The notes below the pieces were generated by a model, which saw nothing but the letters and a program-made list of their open reading frames with translations, searched no databases and was not told where the DNA came from. From the NCBI GenBank assembly GCA_015067675.1, contig SVMB01000018.1, forward strand, positions 1 through 50,398: DNA of 50,398 nt. Direction: 5' to 3'. Origin of the DNA: Oscillospiraceae bacterium. Lineage in GTDB: Bacteria > Bacillota > Clostridia > Oscillospirales > QAMX01. Positions 23,434 to 32,449 of the stretch are shown one piece after another (the first letter of the stretch is position 1; the number at the start of each line of letters is the position of its first letter). A program made the position numbers and the translations under genes.

Positions 23434-24474
23434 ATGCTTGCCTATACCTATACAGCCCCCGGACGCTTTGAACTCATCGAAAAAACTGTCCCGACGCTTG
23501 CATCCCCACGTGACGCCATCGTGCGCGTGACCCTTGCCAGTATCTGCACAAGCGATCTGCACATTAAGCACGGCTCGGTGCCCAGAGCTGTGCCCGGCAT
23601 CACTGTGGGACATGAAATGGTGGGTGTCGTGGAGGCTGTGGGAGATGCCGTGCGCACCGTGAAGCCGGGAGACCGGGTCACGGTGAATGTGGAGACCTTC
23701 TGCGGCGAGTGCTTCTTCTGCCGCCATGGCTGGGTCAACAACTGCACCGATCCCGACGGCGGCTGGGCGCTGGGCTGCCGCATCGACGGCGGTCAGGCGC
23801 CTTACGTGCGGGTTCCCTGTGCCGATCAGGGGCTGGACGTGATTCCGGAGGGCGTGAGTGACCGGCAGGCACTGCTGGTGGGCGACGTGCTGGCCACCGG
23901 TTACTGGGCGGCGGACATCTCCGGCATCACGCCGGAGGATACGGTGCTCATCATCGGCGCGGGACCTACGGGACTGTGCACGCTGCAGTGCGTGCGGCTC
24001 AAAAACCCGCGGAGGATCATCGTCTGTGAACCGGATGCCGGACGCCGGGAATTTGTGCGGCGGCTGTATCCGGAGGTGCTGACCGTGGAACCGGATGGGG
24101 TACTGGATTTCGTCCGCTCCCACAGTGACCACGGCGGCGCGGATGTGGTGCTGGAAGTGGCTGGTGGGCCCGATACCTTCCGCATGGCCTGGGAATGTGC
24201 GCGCCCCAATGCAACGGTGACGGTGGTGGCGCTCTATGAAGGTGCACAGACCCTGCCGCTGCCGGAGATGTACGGTAAGAATCTGACTTTTAAAACCGGC
24301 GGCGTTGACGGCTGTTGCTGCGCAGAGACGCTCTCCCTCATCGCAGAGGGAAAACTCGATACTACGCCGCTCATCACCCATACCTTCCCCCTGCGGGAGA
24401 TTGATGCGGCCTATGCGCTATTTGAAAACCGCCGGGACGGTGTGATCAAAGTCGCGGTGACGATGGAGGAATGA
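23434..24474 (+). CDS. Zinc-dependent medium-chain alcohol dehydrogenase
   Basis: A 346-residue medium-chain dehydrogenase of the threonine/sorbitol dehydrogenase type. Catalytic zinc ligands appear as Cys38, His60 and Glu61; the structural zinc site has Cys90, Cys93, Cys96 and Cys104. The NAD(P) loop is IIGAGPTGL (about residues 172-180). AAGGAG at 23420-23425 fits ATG 23434. It sits behind a perfect-consensus promoter and overlaps by 4 bp (ATGA) with the coding end region of the next gene, an SDR, implying a two-step polyol or hexuronate oxidation/reduction. Divergent from uxaE, so a role in uronate metabolism is likely but not proven. Confidence 0.87.
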   Translation: MLAYTYTAPGRFELIEKTVPTLASPRDAIVRVTLASICTSDLHIKHGSVPRAVPGITVGHEMVGVVEAVGDAVRTVKPGDRVTVNVETFCGECFFCRHGWVNNCTDPDGGWALGCRIDGGQAPYVRVPCADQGLDVIPEGVSDRQALLVGDVLATGYWAADISGITPEDTVLIIGAGPTGLCTLQCVRLKNPRRIIVCEPDAGRREFVRRLYPEVLTVEPDGVLDFVRSHSDHGGADVVLEVAGGPDTFRMAWECARPNATVTVVALYEGAQTLPLPEMYGKNLTFKTGGVDGCCCAETLSLIAEGKLDTTPLITHTFPLREIDAAYALFENRRDGVIKVAVTMEE

Positions 24475-24476
24475 GT

Positions 24477-25184
24477 ATGTTTCAGGATAAAGTGGCAGTT
24501 GTGACCGGCGGCGCAAGAGGTATTGGCAAATGCATCTGCGATGAATTTGAAAAGGCGGGAGCAAAGGTATGCACCGTTGATCTGGCGGATAATCCGTACT
24601 TTGTAGGAGACATTGCCGACGAGACTGCGCTGCGGCGGTTTGCGGATAAAGTGATCGCAGAACATGGGCATGTGGATTATCTGGTCAACAATGCAAAGCC
24701 CGACTCCAGAGGGATCGGCAGCTGCAGCTGGGAGGAGTTCAACTATGCGCTGAAAGTAGGCGTATCGGCGCCTTTTATGCTCACGCAGCACTTTCTTCCC
24801 CATTTTGCACCCGGCGCGGCCATCGTCAACATCTCCTCCAGCCGTGACCGTATGAGCCAGCCTTTCAGCGAAAGTTATACCGCCGCAAAAGGCGGCATCG
24901 CAGCTCTTACCCATGCGCTGGCGGCGAGCCTTGCAGGCAAAGTGCGGGTCAATTCTGTCTCTCCCGGCTGGATCGATACGGATTATACCGTCTACAAAGG
25001 CCCGGACGCGGCGCAGCATCCGGCAGGACGGGTGGGGAACCCGATGGATATTGCAAATGCGGTGCTGTTTCTGTGTTCGGATAAGGCGGGCTTCATTACC
25101 GGCGAAAATATCTGCATCGACGGCGGCATGACAAAGCTGATGATTTATCACAATGACTGCGGATGGACATATCAGGGACAGTAA
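24477..25184 (+). CDS. Short-chain dehydrogenase/reductase (SDR)
   Basis: A 235-residue classical SDR: TGGARGIG near residues 10-17 (cofactor), NNA at about 77, the catalytic Ser in ISSSRDR, and Tyr-x3-Lys in YTAAK, followed by SPGWIDTD. I chose ATG 24477, 7 bp after GGAGG (24465-24469), over ATG 24471, which is too near that site. It follows the medium-chain dehydrogenase directly, so the two probably work on the same substrate. The specific substrate is unknown; SDRs in such pairs often handle sugar acids or polyols. Confidence 0.87.
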   Translation: MFQDKVAVVTGGARGIGKCICDEFEKAGAKVCTVDLADNPYFVGDIADETALRRFADKVIAEHGHVDYLVNNAKPDSRGIGSCSWEEFNYALKVGVSAPFMLTQHFLPHFAPGAAIVNISSSRDRMSQPFSESYTAAKGGIAALTHALAASLAGKVRVNSVSPGWIDTDYTVYKGPDAAQHPAGRVGNPMDIANAVLFLCSDKAGFITGENICIDGGMTKLMIYHNDCGWTYQGQ

Positions 25185-25260
25185 GACGCATGATGACCGT
25201 GATTTGGCCGATTATACGAAAAAATACCGGGAGGCGGGAATAATTCGCAGCGGATAACGC

Positions 25261-25289
25261 TTGTAATCTCGGGACGGATGTGCTACAAT
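25261..25289 (+). promoter_or_regulatory. Promoter of the ABC transporter operon
   Basis: TTGTAA (25261-25266), 17 bp, TACAAT (25284-25289), about 57 bp before the binding-protein start. Confidence 0.75.
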
Positions 25290-25345
25290 ACAGGTGACAA
25301 TTTAATAATGGGAGAAGAAGTCTTTTTCTGTCAAGGAGAATCGCA

Positions 25346-26899
25346 ATGAACAAACGAATTATTGCAGTCTTCCTGGCGGCTGTCGTACTGCTGTGCTCAC
25401 TCTGCGGATGCGGAGGAGCAACTGGACAGGCGTCAACCACCGGTGACGAAAACCCGTCTTCTTCCGGGGCGAACCACGGCAACGAAATCACCGTCGGTAT
25501 CGCTCAGGACCTGGACAATAGTCTTGACCCGTATCAAATGACGGCTGCAGGAACTAGAGAGGTCATGTTCAACGTCTACGAAGGGCTTGTCAAGCCCGAC
25601 GCGGACGGCAATTATGTCTGTGCGGTCGCAGCCGACTACTCCGTGTCGGATGACGGACTGGTATACACCTTTACCCTGCGTGACGGCGTGAAGTTTCACG
25701 ATGGCACGGACTGTACAGCCGATGATGTGCTCTACTCGTTTGAAACCTGCGCCGCCAACACGGTCAATTCTGCCGTGAAAGCGGCGCTTTCTGCTGTTGA
25801 ATGTGGCTTCGACGTGACGCCCGAGGGCAGCGTATTCACCGTAAAGCTGGCGGCTCCCAATCCCGACTTCCTCAGCTATGTGGCAAGCGTCTTTATTTCC
25901 CCCAAGGATTATACCGAGGGTGAGACCAAGCCTGTGGGTACGGGCCCGTTCAAATTTGTCTCCCGCAGCGTGCAGGAGAACTTCATCATCGAGCGTCACG
26001 ATGATTATTACGGAGAGAAGGCAAAGCTTGACCGCGTGACCTACAAGATCTACGAGGACGGTACGGCTCTCTTCACCGCTCTGGACAGCGGTGCGCTGGA
26101 TCTTGTGGCCCATATCACCATCGATCAGGTCAACACCCTCTCCAACGGCTATAATGTCCTTGAGGGTACGATGAATCTCGTGCAGGCAATCTACCTCAAC
26201 AACGCAGTCGCTCCCTTCGACAACGAACTGGTGCGTCAGGCGCTGTGCTATGCGGTGGATGTGGATGCGATGCTGGAGCTCACGGCGGAAGGCCACGGCA
26301 CGAAGCTGGGTTCCTCCATGTATCCGGCCTTCGGCAAGTATTTCGATGCTTCTCTTGCCGACGCCTATCCCCACGATGTGGAGAAGGCAAAGGAGCTGCT
26401 GGCCAAGGCAGGCTATCCCGACGGCTTCAGCTTCACCATCAAGGCTCCCAGCAACTATGATCCCCATGTGAATGCCGCCGTTGTGCTCGCCGAGCAGCTC
26501 AAGGCTGTGGGCGTCGAGGCGGAAATCAGGCTGGTTGACTGGGAAACCTGGGTCAGCGATGTCTACGGCAACCGCAACTTCGAGGCCACCGTCTGCGGCT
26601 TTGACGCATCTACCCTCAACGCAAGCGCCCTGCTTGCCCGCTGGGTCAGCGGTAACGGTAAAAACATGATCAACTTCAATAACGCTGATTATGACGCCGC
26701 GTATGCCGCCGCTCAGAGCTCCACCGACGATGCCGAGCAGACCGCGTACTACAAGGAGTGCCTGCAGATCCTCTCCGACACCGCAGCCAACGTCTATCTG
26801 CAGGATCTGGCCGATTTCGTCGCCATCAACCCGGCTCTGGATGGCTATGAGTTCTATCCGCTCTATGTCATCGACATGGCAAAGATCTACTACAAGTAA
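25346..26899 (+). CDS. ABC transporter substrate-binding lipoprotein (family 5, Dpp/Opp type)
   Basis: A 517-residue extracellular solute-binding protein. The signal peptide (KRIIAVFLAAVVLLCSLC) ends in a lipobox LCGC with the lipidated Cys at about residue 22, followed by a Gly/Ser/Thr linker. The mature part has family-5 features: TLRDGVKFHDGTDCTADDV near 115-133 and the late VRQALCYAVDVDAM. This family binds peptides, nickel or oligosaccharides; in this neighbourhood sugar oligomers are possible. AAGGAG precedes ATG 25346. First gene of a five-gene importer operon. Confidence 0.9.
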   Translation: MNKRIIAVFLAAVVLLCSLCGCGGATGQASTTGDENPSSSGANHGNEITVGIAQDLDNSLDPYQMTAAGTREVMFNVYEGLVKPDADGNYVCAVAADYSVSDDGLVYTFTLRDGVKFHDGTDCTADDVLYSFETCAANTVNSAVKAALSAVECGFDVTPEGSVFTVKLAAPNPDFLSYVASVFISPKDYTEGETKPVGTGPFKFVSRSVQENFIIERHDDYYGEKAKLDRVTYKIYEDGTALFTALDSGALDLVAHITIDQVNTLSNGYNVLEGTMNLVQAIYLNNAVAPFDNELVRQALCYAVDVDAMLELTAEGHGTKLGSSMYPAFGKYFDASLADAYPHDVEKAKELLAKAGYPDGFSFTIKAPSNYDPHVNAAVVLAEQLKAVGVEAEIRLVDWETWVSDVYGNRNFEATVCGFDASTLNASALLARWVSGNGKNMINFNNADYDAAYAAAQSSTDDAEQTAYYKECLQILSDTAANVYLQDLADFVAINPALDGYEFYPLYVIDMAKIYYK

Positions 26900-26934
26900 G
26901 TAAAACAAATTCTTGAAGAGAGGAGGTGAGGAGT

Positions 26935-27876
26935 ATGAAATATGCCGCAAAGAAAATCCTCACTCTCATTATTACATTGTTCATCGTTTCGCTCCTCGCC
27001 TTCCTCGCCTTTCAGGTGATTCCCGGCGACCCTACCACCAAAATACTGGGTACGGAAGCCACTGCCGAGGCCAAAGAGGCGCTGCGTGCGCAGCTAGGGC
27101 TTGATCGTCCGGTACTGGTGCGCTACTGGGACTGGATGACCGACTTCCTGCGCGGCGATATGGGCGAGAGCTACAGCTACCGGATGCCGGTGGCCGAAAT
27201 GCTGGCCGATAAGCTGCCTACCACCTTCCTGTTAACGGCGATGTCCTTTGTCATCACCGTTGTCCTGTCGATTCCGCTGGGAATCCTTGCCGGCAGCGGC
27301 AAAAGTAAGCTCATGGATCTGCTCATTACCTCTCTGGATCAGGTCGTTATGAGCATTCCGCCGTTTTTCATCGGTATTCTGGCCTGCTATATCTTCGGCA
27401 ATATCCTGGCCGTATTTGTCCCCGGCAATTTTGTCCCCTATACAGAAAGCTGGGCGGGATGTCTTGCCTATCTGATCCTTCCGGCATTTTCCATCGCCAT
27501 TCCCCGCATTGCAATGACGGTCAAGATGCTGCGCAGCTCGATTCTTGCCCAGCGTGAGCAGGATTACGTGCGCACTGCCCGCAGCCGCGGCAACAGCCGC
27601 TGGGTGCGGCTGGTCCGTCATATTCTGAAAAATGCGCTGATCCCGGTCATCACCTTCCTCGCGGTTTCCGCCGCTGAGATCATGACCGGCAGCATCATCG
27701 TCGAACAGGTTTTTACCATCCCCGGCATCAGCCGTCTGCTGATGGCCAGCATCGCAAACCGCGATTTTCCTGTCGTACAGGCCATCGTGGTCATCCTTGC
27801 AGCCTGGATTGTCATCGTCAACTTCGTGGCCGATCTGCTCTATCAGCTGGTTGACCCGCGTATCCGACTGCGCTGA
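26935..27876 (+). CDS. ABC transporter permease, DppB/OppB type
   Basis: A 313-residue integral membrane permease with six hydrophobic helices and the DppB-type features: FLAFQVIPGDPTTKILG after the first helix, AQLGLDRPVLVRYWDW, and the EAA-loop region SILAQREQDYVRTARSRGNS that contacts the ATPases. ATG 26935 is 8 bp after AGGAGG; GTG 26926 overlaps that site. The next gene begins 15 bp downstream. Together with DppC it forms the membrane channel. Confidence 0.92.
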   Translation: MKYAAKKILTLIITLFIVSLLAFLAFQVIPGDPTTKILGTEATAEAKEALRAQLGLDRPVLVRYWDWMTDFLRGDMGESYSYRMPVAEMLADKLPTTFLLTAMSFVITVVLSIPLGILAGSGKSKLMDLLITSLDQVVMSIPPFFIGILACYIFGNILAVFVPGNFVPYTESWAGCLAYLILPAFSIAIPRIAMTVKMLRSSILAQREQDYVRTARSRGNSRWVRLVRHILKNALIPVITFLAVSAAEIMTGSIIVEQVFTIPGISRLLMASIANRDFPVVQAIVVILAAWIVIVNFVADLLYQLVDPRIRLR

Positions 27877-27891
27877 GGAGGGCCTGCAACT

Positions 27892-28695
27892 ATGAAAAAA
27901 AGAGGGAATCCCTTTCTCTATATCGGCGGCGCAATCAGCGCCGTGATGTCCGGCCTCATCATTATGGGCTACTTCTGGACGCCCTATGATCCGACCGCCT
28001 TTGTGGAAAAAAAGTTTCTGCCGCCGTCGGCTGCCCATTTGCTGGGTACCGACAACTTCGGCCGTGATATCTTCAGCCGCGTCATTGACGGCGCGGGTAC
28101 GAGCTTCTTCATCGCCGTGTGCGTCGTCGCCATCGGCTGCGTGGCAGGCATTCTCATCGGCAGCTTCTGCGGCTACTTCGGCGGCCTGCCGGATCTGATC
28201 CTGACCCGCGTCTGTGACTCGATTACGGCCTTTCCGTCCTTCCTGCTGGCGCTGGTCATCGTCAGCATCACGGGATCCGGTACCTATAACATTATCCTTG
28301 CTCTGGGTATTCTCTTCATCCCCAGCTTTGCCCGCATCGTGCGCGGTGAGTTTGCCCGCTGCCGGGATCTCAACTACATCAAATCCGCCCGTCTCATGGG
28401 AGCCGGTCCCCTTCGCATCATGTTCAGCCATATCCTGCCCAATACCTTTCAGGTGCTCTTCTCGGCCGTCACCATCGGCTTCAACAACGCCGTTCTCAGC
28501 GAGGCCAGCATGAGCTTTCTGGGTATCGGCATCCAGCCTCCCGATGCAAGCCTTGGTTCCATGCTCAGCGACAGCCAGACCTATCTGCGCAATGCGCCCT
28601 GGTATGCCATGGGAACGGGCCTGGTCATCATCCTGCTCATTCTGGGCTTCAGCCTGCTCAGCGAGGGGCTGCAGAGGCTTGAACGCCGGGGATAG
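27892..28695 (+). CDS. ABC transporter permease, DppC/OppC type
   Basis: A 267-residue permease. The N-terminus has one helix (residues 8-26), then HLLGTDNFGRDIFSRVIDG, the hallmark start of DppC-like permeases, five further helices, and the EAA region CRDLNYIKSARLMGAGPLRI. The C-terminal part PPDASLGSMLSDSQTYL is typical. Begins 15 bp after the DppB gene with an AGGAGGG site. Pairs with the upstream permease. Confidence 0.92.
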   Translation: MKKRGNPFLYIGGAISAVMSGLIIMGYFWTPYDPTAFVEKKFLPPSAAHLLGTDNFGRDIFSRVIDGAGTSFFIAVCVVAIGCVAGILIGSFCGYFGGLPDLILTRVCDSITAFPSFLLALVIVSITGSGTYNIILALGILFIPSFARIVRGEFARCRDLNYIKSARLMGAGPLRIMFSHILPNTFQVLFSAVTIGFNNAVLSEASMSFLGIGIQPPDASLGSMLSDSQTYLRNAPWYAMGTGLVIILLILGFSLLSEGLQRLERRG

Positions 28696-28705
28696 GAGGA
28701 AGCGT

Positions 28706-29506
28706 ATGACGGAAATTCTGAAAGTACAGGACCTGAAGGTTCATTTTCATAACGCAGCTCCCGATCGATTTGCCGTAAACGGCGTCAGCTTTTCCATGCG
28801 CGAGGGCGAAATTGTGGGACTGGTGGGAGAGAGCGGCAGCGGTAAGACCGTGACCGCGATGAGTATCTCCGGCCTTCTGCCCAGACGAAAGGCCCGTGTC
28901 CAGGGTAATATCACCGTGGACGGCCGGGAGATTCTGCAGTGCAGCGAAAAAGAAATCCTCTCGATTCTCGGCGACGAGCTGGGAGTCGTGTTTCAGGAGC
29001 CGATGACGGCCATGAACCCGGTGATGCGCATCGGGCCGCAGGTGGAGGAAAGCCTGCGGGTGCACACAAAACTCAGCAAGGCTGAGCGGCGTGCCCGTGC
29101 GCTGGAAGCACTGGCTGAGGTGGAGCTGGATGACCCGGAGAGCGTTTACCGCAAGTATCCCCATGAGCTGTCCGGCGGTATGCTGCAGCGTGTGATGATC
29201 GCGGCGGCGATCATCGGCCGACCCAAGCTGCTGCTGGCGGATGAACCGACGACGGCACTGGATGTGACGATTCAGGCTGAGATTCTCGAGCTTCTCTCCC
29301 GGCTCAACCGGGAGCATAACATGGCGATTCTGCTCATCAGCCATAACCTCCATGTGGTACGCAAGCTCTGTACCCGCGTCGCGGTCATGCAGCGCGGCAA
29401 ACTGGTGGAGGACGGCGCCGTGGAGGCGATTTTCCGCAATCCGCAGCATGAGTATACCCGGCAGCTGATCGCTGCCATCCCCAATCGCGAGCGAAAACTC
29501 GTCTGA
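28706..29506 (+). CDS. ABC transporter ATP-binding protein, DppD/OppD type
   Basis: A 266-residue ATPase. Walker A is GESGSGKTV (about residues 42-50), the signature is [10 protein letters not shown], and Walker B is [14 protein letters not shown] with the catalytic Glu. The family Cys-rich C-terminal Fe-S-like extension is not present, so it ends shortly after the [11 protein letters not shown] segment, shorter than many OppD proteins. ATG 28706 follows TAGGAGGA; an upstream in-frame reading overlaps the permease gene. Works with the DppF subunit. Confidence 0.92.
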   Translation: MTEILKVQDLKVHFHNAAPDRFAVNGVSFSMREGEIVGLVGESGSGKTVTAMSISGLLPRRKARVQGNITVDGREILQCSEKEILSILGDELGVVFQEPMTAMNPVMRIGPQVEESLRVHTKLSKAERRARALEALAEVELDDPESVYRKYPHELSGGMLQRVMIAAAIIGRPKLLLADEPTTALDVTIQAEILELLSRLNREHNMAILLISHNLHVVRKLCTRVAVMQRGKLVEDGAVEAIFRNPQHEYTRQLIAAIPNRERKLV

Positions 29507-29532
29507 GTATCAACGCAAAGGAGGACTTTCCT

Positions 29533-30267
29533 ATGGAACCGGTACTGGAAGTACGGGATCTCAACTGTTATTATACCGTGGGACGTTCTCTGTTCCGGGA
29601 GATGGGGCGGCGTTATCAGGTGCTGCATGATATTTCCTTTGATATCAACCGCGGCGAAATTGTGGGTCTCGTAGGCGAGAGCGGCAGCGGCAAGACCACG
29701 CTGTCCCGGGCAATTCTGGGTATGCTCAGCGACTATACGGGACAGATTATCCACCACTCCGAGCGTCCGCAGATGGTTTTTCAGGATCCGTTTTCAAGCC
29801 TCAATCCGGCCCGCAGCATCGGCTGGATTCTGGAGGAACCGCTGCGCATTCAGGGAAAGCTGACGGCTTCCGAGCGGCGTGACGCGGTGCTGGAAGTGCT
29901 TTCTCAGGTGGGCCTGAAACCGGAGTATGCCGCCCGCCGTCCCCATGAGCTCTCCGGCGGACAGCGTCAGCGCGTGTCCATTGCGGGGGCTGTGATCACG
30001 CGGCCCAAGCTCATCATCGCCGATGAACCGGTCAGTGCACTGGATGTGACGATTCAGGCGCAGATTCTGCAGCTTCTGGTGGATCTGAAAAAGAAATACG
30101 ACCTGAGCTATCTCTTTATCAGCCATGACTTAAACGTTATCTACCAGATCTGCAGCCGTGTGCTGGTGATGCAGCACGGCCGGATTGTGGAGCAAAATGA
30201 TGTGGATACGCTCTTTGCAAAGCCGCAGCATCCCTATACCAGACAGCTTCTCAAAGCCGCGGAATAA
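29533..30267 (+). CDS. ABC transporter ATP-binding protein, DppF/OppF type
   Basis: A 244-residue ATPase, the second of the heterodimer. Walker [10 protein letters not shown] (about residues 52-60), Q-loop QDPFSSLNP, signature [10 protein letters not shown], Walker [15 protein letters not shown]. It is shorter than typical DppF (over 300 residues) and lacks most of the C-terminal extension. Its stop codon lies inside an intrinsic terminator hairpin, so the following gene is reached only by read-through or its own start. Confidence 0.92.
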   Translation: MEPVLEVRDLNCYYTVGRSLFREMGRRYQVLHDISFDINRGEIVGLVGESGSGKTTLSRAILGMLSDYTGQIIHHSERPQMVFQDPFSSLNPARSIGWILEEPLRIQGKLTASERRDAVLEVLSQVGLKPEYAARRPHELSGGQRQRVSIAGAVITRPKLIIADEPVSALDVTIQAQILQLLVDLKKKYDLSYLFISHDLNVIYQICSRVLVMQHGRIVEQNDVDTLFAKPQHPYTRQLLKAAE

Positions 30268-30283
30268 TTCTGCGGCTTTTTTT
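30253..30283 (+). terminator. Terminator overlapping the end of the DppF gene
   Basis: AAAGCCGC (30253-30260) pairs with GCGGCTTT (30272-30279), followed by a run of seven Ts. The loop contains the TAA stop at 30265-30267. Confidence 0.8.
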
Positions 30284-30308
30284 GCATGATGACGGAGGAG
30301 GAGACAGT

Positions 30309-32390
30309 ATGATTGCGACACCGCTTTCTCAGCGTTCCTATTTCCCGATGCCGCTTGGCAGCGGACGGGATACCATGCTGGTGGACTATACCGGCAGCGC
30401 CTGCACAAGCCGCAGCGGGCATACCCATGCCGAACAGAATCAGGGCGTGAACTGCGGCTGGTATAAGGCATCCAACCGGGCAATTCATCCGGAGGGACCG
30501 ATTCAGACGCTGTTTATGCCGGATCTGCAGGTTTATCTGCTGCAGGCACCGGCGGAACCCCGGTTTTTTGAGCAGCGCTTTGACCCGGAGCGCGCGATTC
30601 TTGAAACCATACTGACATTTTATCGGGGGCTGAAGCTGCGCGTCGAATGCTTTATGAACGACGAGAGCATCTTCTGCCAGCGCATCGAGGTACTGGAATG
30701 CCCGGAGGAGCTCAAGGTTGATCTGGGCTTTGCGCTGACCCGCGCCCATTCTGCCTGCTCTGCTTTGTGGCTGCGCTGGGAAGAGGATTTTGACTGCCAA
30801 AAGGCGTCTGATAGACGGCATGACTTCACCTATCGCTGCGGCGAAATCACCGGCGCGGGCTTTATGGCGGCTGACCGGGACTATGACGATACCACCGAAC
30901 GGGAGGGCATCTACCGGGCAGTCAAAACCGGCTTTTGTGTCTCCCGGTTCATCACCTGCGCGGATTCCAGCGAAACGCAGGATGCGCAGGGGCTGCTGGA
31001 TGCGCGCATCGTCGCGGATGCCGGGTATGATGCGCTGAAAGCACGCCATACGGCAGTCTGGAAAGCCTATTTTGAGACTTCCTGCGTGAAACTCCCGGAC
31101 GAGGAGATGCAGTATCTCTATAACGTGAGCCGGTATGTCGTCAGAACCGCCCAGCATCCCGAATCCGGGCAGATCGGGCTTGGCATGATGCCGCATCTGT
31201 GGAGAGGCGGGCTGTATGACGTCTTTGACTCCCTGTTTGCGCAGCGTGCGCTGCTTTCCTGCGGCAATATCCGGGAGGGCAGAGCCTATCTGCAGGGCTA
31301 TGTGGATGCAGCCCCTGCCGGACGGGAAATGCTGCAAAAAGAGGGCATTGCCGGTACGGCATTTGCCGGATGGGATGATTACACGGGCCGGTTTGTCCGG
31401 GGTGAGGACAAGTTTGTGCGCTATGTGGCGGTCTACAAGCCGATGATGAGCGCGTTTGTGGTTCATGCGGCATATTGGCAGTATAAGTATGACCCGGCCT
31501 CGCTGACCGGGGACACCGCGCAGATGATCCGCGACATCATCGCGTTCCTGATGGACGTGGTAGTGCACACGCAGGGTGATAAGGCGTGGCTGTGTCAGCT
31601 GGAAGCGGGTACCGAGGGCGGCTTTATGGTGGACGTGGACACGTTCAATCAGGTGGTCATCGGGCGGGCGATGGAAATGGCCGGGGAGATGCTGGACAAC
31701 GCAGAATATGCCCGCATCGGCAGCGTACTGCTGGATGGCGTCGCGGTCAACTACAACGATGACGGTGTGCTGATGCCCTACAAGGGCGCGGAGTACACTG
31801 CCGGGACACCGCTTCTGATGTATCTGTACACGCTGCCCGATCCCATCGGCATTCACAGCGTGGATGTGACCCTTGAGCGTGGCAGGACGCATTGGGGCAC
31901 CAATTCCGAGCAGCCGACGGAGGAATACCGCCACTGGCCGTGGAATGACAGCTGGGCATCAATCTGCTATGCCCATGACCGTCAGCCGGGCAAGGCGATG
32001 GATTATCTGCTGCATCAGAAGGTCGGCTGCACGTCGCTGGGGGCGATGCCGGAGAAGCTGCGGCTGGATGGCTATGCCATCGGATACTGGTACACCTCGG
32101 CACACGCCAATCTCGTGTGGGCGGTCAACGATGCGCTGGCGTTCAGCGACCGGGAGGATGAACTCTGTCTCGGCATGGGCTTTGATGACCGCTGGGCGGA
32201 TGTGGAAGTCAGAGGGCTTGTGATCAACGAAGCACTGACGGTCAGTTACCGCACGGAAAAGGGGAAACCGGTGCGTGTGGAGATTGGAAACCGCTCATCG
32301 GAGACGGTCATTCTCCGATGGATATTCCGCAATGCTGCGGAGGAAAATGCCGTGATACCGGCGGGAGAAACGTATATCTGGAAAGTGTGA
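30309..32390 (+). CDS. Putative multi-domain six-hairpin glycosidase
   Basis: A 693-residue protein without a signal peptide. The N-terminal 250 residues look like a beta-sandwich (SQRSYFPMPLGSGRDTMLVD, later EILECPEELKVDLGF). The central helical region carries repeated aromatic/acidic patterns (PHLWRGGLYDVFDSLFAQRA, WDDYTGRF, LCQLEAGTEGGF) typical of (alpha/alpha)6 barrels; the end (VRVEIGNRSSETVILRW) is a short beta domain. This resembles GH65/GH78/GH95-like architecture, but I cannot place it in a numbered family. ATG 30309 is preceded by GGAGGAGGAG. It sits right behind the importer, so it may process the imported glycan. Confidence 0.6.
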   Translation: MIATPLSQRSYFPMPLGSGRDTMLVDYTGSACTSRSGHTHAEQNQGVNCGWYKASNRAIHPEGPIQTLFMPDLQVYLLQAPAEPRFFEQRFDPERAILETILTFYRGLKLRVECFMNDESIFCQRIEVLECPEELKVDLGFALTRAHSACSALWLRWEEDFDCQKASDRRHDFTYRCGEITGAGFMAADRDYDDTTEREGIYRAVKTGFCVSRFITCADSSETQDAQGLLDARIVADAGYDALKARHTAVWKAYFETSCVKLPDEEMQYLYNVSRYVVRTAQHPESGQIGLGMMPHLWRGGLYDVFDSLFAQRALLSCGNIREGRAYLQGYVDAAPAGREMLQKEGIAGTAFAGWDDYTGRFVRGEDKFVRYVAVYKPMMSAFVVHAAYWQYKYDPASLTGDTAQMIRDIIAFLMDVVVHTQGDKAWLCQLEAGTEGGFMVDVDTFNQVVIGRAMEMAGEMLDNAEYARIGSVLLDGVAVNYNDDGVLMPYKGAEYTAGTPLLMYLYTLPDPIGIHSVDVTLERGRTHWGTNSEQPTEEYRHWPWNDSWASICYAHDRQPGKAMDYLLHQKVGCTSLGAMPEKLRLDGYAIGYWYTSAHANLVWAVNDALAFSDREDELCLGMGFDDRWADVEVRGLVINEALTVSYRTEKGKPVRVEIGNRSSETVILRWIFRNAAEENAVIPAGETYIWKV

Positions 32391-32430
32391 AAAACCCCCG
32401 CTGCGGTTTTGAAACCGCAGCGGGGGTTTT
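32391..32430. terminator. Bidirectional terminator between convergent genes
   Basis: AAAACCCCCGCTGCGGTTT (32391-32409) pairs perfectly with AAACCGCAGCGGGGGTTTT (32412-32430): A-run on one side, T-run on the other. Confidence 0.93.
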
Positions 32431-32449
32431 ATCTGTTGTTTGAAAAGTA

